Assembly (NCBI RefSeq): GCF_009649845.1
Contig: NZ_WJIE01000001.1
Coordinates: forward strand, 977,054-1,041,053
DNA length: 64,000 nt
DNA from: Polyangium spumosum
GTDB taxonomy: Bacteria; Myxococcota_A; Polyangia; Polyangiales; Polyangiaceae
Reading direction: 5' to 3'
Of this stretch, positions 61,560 to 64,000 are shown in pieces. The notes beneath the pieces are model-generated. The model saw only the letters and a program-made list of their open reading frames with translations. It had not been told where the DNA came from and searched no databases. Each line of letters begins with the position of its first letter. Within the stretch, counting starts at the first letter, position 1. The translations under genes and the position numbers were made by a program.

Positions 61560-62050
61560 AATCGCCCGAGCTCGCCTTCGCCTCGCTCCTCGCCGCCGCG
61601 CTCGGCGCCGTCGCGGCGCCGCTCGCTTGCACCCGGCACGCCGACATCCGCGACGAGCCGGACGGCTCGATCCTCGACCGGCCCCCCACCTTCGACGCCG
61701 GCGGCATCCCCAAGCTCGACAGCGGCCTCGACAGCGACGCCCACCCGCTCTGCCCCGATCGTCCCATCGGCGCGTGCGTCGGCTCGAACGACTTTCCGTG
61801 CGCGTTCGAGGACTGGGTGGTGGCGACGGCGAAGAAATGCCAGGAGGCCTCGGGCTGCACGACAAACGGCTGGCTCGAGGTGAAGATGGGCCCCGGCGGG
61901 TGCGTCGAGGCGATCGGGATGGACGAGCCAAACGACGAGGTGGTCGCCTGCCTCGTCGCGGAGATGGGCTCGGTGAAATGCCCGTGCGGCGACGGGATCA
62001 CCGAATACTATTTCGGCGCCGGCAACGCCGGGCCGTGCGACTCGAATTGA
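61556..62050 (+). CDS. Small Cys-rich lipoprotein-like protein
   Basis: GTG 61556 overlaps the previous stop. The 164-residue product has a signal (ELAFASLLAAALGAVAAPLAC) with probable lipid Cys25, an Asp-rich linker, and a domain with eight further cysteines (residues about 68-162; LCPDRPIGAC, NDFPCAFEDW, KKCQEASGCTTNGW, GGCVEAIG, VACLVAEMGSVKCPCGDG). It ends in CDSN. I see no named family. It is the last gene of the four-gene operon, with 16 bp to the convergent lipoprotein stop. Confidence 0.75.
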   Translation: MKSPELAFASLLAAALGAVAAPLACTRHADIRDEPDGSILDRPPTFDAGGIPKLDSGLDSDAHPLCPDRPIGACVGSNDFPCAFEDWVVATAKKCQEASGCTTNGWLEVKMGPGGCVEAIGMDEPNDEVVACLVAEMGSVKCPCGDGITEYYFGAGNAGPCDSN

Positions 62051-62066
62051 AGGGGGCGCCCCCGCT

Positions 62067-63638
62067 TCACTTCGGGATGGCGCCCGTCGGCGGCTCGAGG
62101 GACCCCATGATGGCCTCGAGGTCGCAGCCCTGCAGGTACGTGGACATGACCTCGGCGCGCCGCGGCAAGAACACGTCCGTGAGCGCCTCCGAGAGGGTCC
62201 CATTCTCGTCGATGTGCACCTCGCCGAGCGTGGACGGGAACGTGAGCCCGCAGCCGAGGGACCTCTCGGGGCCGAGGAAGCGCTGCGGCGCGTGGCAACC
62301 GGCGCAGGTGAGCGAGGTCGCGCGGTGCAGGATGGACGCGGCCGTGAGCGGATCGTCCGGGGGGCAATCCTGGCCGAAGTTCGAGAGCTCGATCGTGCTC
62401 TGGATCTCGGACGCGAAATCGGCCCCCGCGACGCCGATGGCGTGGGACGCGTAATCGACGGTGGCGTCCCCGGAGACGACGCTCTGGCCCATGTTGAACT
62501 TCGAGCCCGTCCGCATGCGGACCTTGGGGAACGCGCTCTGCGAGAGATCCGGGAGGTTGTTCCAGATGAATTCGCTCCGGAAGGCCACGGCGGCCTCCGA
62601 TTCGTTGCTGCGGTCGAAGAGCTCGGGCAGGGGGTTGTTCTTGACGGTGACGGGCACGAACCGGAGCTCTTGCGGCGTGCTGCCGGGGGGCAGCGGGTTC
62701 ATCGGGCTGGCCCACTCGAGGTGATACTCGCGCATCTCCCAGGGCGCTTGCATCTGCTGGCTCACGCGCACCTGGCCGTGCGTGACGTTGTAAACGTCGT
62801 CGTCCATGGAGACCGCGCCGTAATGGTCGGGGTGGACGATGGGGCGATACGGCGCAAGGCCGGCGAAGAACATCTGTTCGAGCCGATCGGCGACGGCCTC
62901 GACGGTTGGCTCGTCCTCGAGCGCCGCCCACGCCTCGGCCATGCCGCGGCAGCCGAGCAGCGTGTCGTGGCCCTGCGGGTTCGGCAGCGCCGCCTCGAAG
63001 ATCAGGAAGACTCGGTTCGCAGGGTCCGTGCGGCCCGACAGCTTCGCGAACACGATCCGGTACTCGCCGCAGGTCGTCCCGACTTGCGGGGTCAGATCGA
63101 AGCGGTTCACGATCGCGACGGGCACGAAGGAGTCGGGGTGCCCCGGCTCGAAGAGGCCCGGGCTCGACGCGAGCGCCCCCTCGGCGCGCGGGCAATACAC
63201 GGCCGGGTCGTTCTTGAACGCGGCATTGTCGACGTCGTCGCAATGCGTGACGTCGGGGAAGACCGCCTGGGCCGCCGGGTTCTCCGCGTCGAAGAGGCGG
63301 CGCAAGAGCACGTCCGGCGACTCCGTCGCGCCGGCGAGCTCGATGAGCTGCGTCATCACCCGCTCGAGGCTGAAGCGCGAGAGCACGGCCGGATCCCGCA
63401 CGACGAGCGCGCGGCCCGCGGCGGAGACGGAGACGTCGGGGTCGCACGTGAGGGTCGGCGGGACGTCGATCGGAGGGTCGATGGGATCGGGCGGGAGGAA
63501 AGGATCCGGGGGCGGCTCACCCGAGCTCGACGGGATCACCCCACCCCCTTCGGGCTGCCCTCCACAACCTGCGAACAGGCCGAGGACCACCACCGCCGCC
63601 AAAGGCCGACCCATGAAGCGAAGAAGCTCGGAAGCCAT
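62067..63638 (-). CDS. Lipoprotein with single c-haem motif
   Basis: A 523-residue lipoprotein. ATG 63638 follows GGGAGGG, and the signal ends in the lipobox GLFAGC. A Pro/Asp-rich spacer follows (about 28-58). The bulk is an unassigned domain with several cysteines (TCGEYRIVFAKLSGR, LLGCRGMAEAW). Near residue 450 is CAGCHAPQRFLGPE, a single covalent haem site as in surface cytochromes. A Met later (for example VMSTYLQG) could be the sixth ligand. Its pattern of many extracellular Cys with one haem resembles the 800-residue lipoprotein at 9809, but I see no clear sequence match. Function is unknown. Confidence 0.8.
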   Translation of the reverse strand: MASELLRFMGRPLAAVVVLGLFAGCGGQPEGGGVIPSSSGEPPPDPFLPPDPIDPPIDVPPTLTCDPDVSVSAAGRALVVRDPAVLSRFSLERVMTQLIELAGATESPDVLLRRLFDAENPAAQAVFPDVTHCDDVDNAAFKNDPAVYCPRAEGALASSPGLFEPGHPDSFVPVAIVNRFDLTPQVGTTCGEYRIVFAKLSGRTDPANRVFLIFEAALPNPQGHDTLLGCRGMAEAWAALEDEPTVEAVADRLEQMFFAGLAPYRPIVHPDHYGAVSMDDDVYNVTHGQVRVSQQMQAPWEMREYHLEWASPMNPLPPGSTPQELRFVPVTVKNNPLPELFDRSNESEAAVAFRSEFIWNNLPDLSQSAFPKVRMRTGSKFNMGQSVVSGDATVDYASHAIGVAGADFASEIQSTIELSNFGQDCPPDDPLTAASILHRATSLTCAGCHAPQRFLGPERSLGCGLTFPSTLGEVHIDENGTLSEALTDVFLPRRAEVMSTYLQGCDLEAIMGSLEPPTGAIPK

Positions 63639-63716
63639 GAGACCCTCCCTGAGAAGTAACGGGCAATCCCGTCAGGGTATCGGGCTCCGTGGCGGGGTCA
63701 AGAGCGAGCGAGCTCG

Positions 63717-64000
63717 TCAGGTCTCGCGCTGCGAGGCGCCGGCCCGGCTCGTGCTCTCCTTGGACGGAGGCTCCGCGACGCGGCCGCCGAGGGAGAGGAG
63801 CAGCTCGGCGACGGCGGCGTGGGTGCGATCGCGCAGGTTGACGACACGCGCGGCCTCCTTGCCCGTCGCGAGGGGCTGGATGGGCTTGCCCACGCGGACG
63901 CGCACGAGGCGCATCGTGCTGCCGTCGCCCGAGTCGATGGCGCCCTTGTGCATGAGCTTGCCCGCGCCCTCGAGCGCGACGGGGACGACGGGCACGCCGG
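63717..64000 (-). CDS. 1-acyl-glycerol-3-phosphate acyltransferase-like protein (5' end beyond window)
   Basis: The open frame enters from the right edge and stops at 63717, showing the last 94 codons. It begins GVPVVPVALEGAGKLM, then MRLVRVRVGKPI, which matches the C-terminal part of PlsC-type acyltransferases after the conserved GT..P..PVA block. The rest is a short helical tail. These enzymes add the second fatty acid to make phosphatidic acid. The catalytic HX4D motif would lie outside the window, so the call is tentative. Its stop lies 78 bp from the start of the lipoprotein gene on the same strand. Confidence 0.65.
   Translation of the reverse strand, partial: GVPVVPVALEGAGKLMHKGAIDSGDGSTMRLVRVRVGKPIQPLATGKEAARVVNLRDRTHAAVAELLLSLGGRVAEPPSKESTSRAGASQRET

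Overview
The window is very GC-rich, gene-dense bacterial DNA. Ser/Thr protein kinases, many Gly/Ser/Pro-rich lipoproteins, a long acidic tail on initiation factor IF-3, SitA/SitI-like toxin and immunity genes, sigma54 regulation and large hybrid histidine kinases all point to a myxobacterium. I infer the Polyangiaceae/Sorangiineae side of Myxococcota; the genus cannot be told. I see no insertion sequence, prophage, CRISPR array or rRNA.

Layout. 1-3832 (minus): the yajC-secD-secF export operon, with secF cut by the window edge. 4102-7773: tRNA-Val(GAC), infC, a PDZ membrane protein overlapping infC, and a convergent Ser/Thr kinase. 7931-12578: cysteine-rich surface lipoproteins, one carrying a single haem-c motif and two knottin-like modules, then a secreted Kunitz/BPTI-domain protein. 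12676-16598: ychF, a glycine-zipper protein and a translationally coupled trio ending in an SGNH hydrolase. 16612-22966 (minus): a CheB-CheR-PAS-kinase-receiver sensor directly upstream of glgB. 22967-25884: a 42-bp tandem repeat array and a toxin/immunity pair. 26016-35105: hybrid kinase, STAS-like protein, aldehyde dehydrogenase, Zn-ribbon Ser/Thr kinase, FIST protein and HAD phosphatase.

35106-48351 (all minus) is the most coherent region. It holds sulfide oxidation genes (sulfide:quinone reductase, persulfide dioxygenase, rhodanese, TauE-type exporter), a sigma54-dependent activator, and a complete cbb3 oxidase locus with a CcoN-CcoO fusion and a mono-haem CcoP. Reading the DNA directly I find three -24/-12 promoters, one each before sqr, the rhodanese gene and the dioxygenase gene. 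Each has a related GTTTCACGAYGT element about 85-109 bp upstream of the predicted start. This suggests one activator links sulfide detoxification to a high-affinity terminal oxidase.

48737-64000: an SdrD-B-like lipoprotein, methyltransferase, elicitor-type transglutaminase with an overlapping clostripain-type protease, a second possible toxin/immunity-like pair whose second gene is internally duplicated, a 21-bp tandem repeat array, an M15 peptidase, dienelactone hydrolase, a four-gene OmpA/lipoprotein operon, a mono-haem lipoprotein and a partial acyltransferase. Functional calls rest on motifs read by eye; no database search was run.
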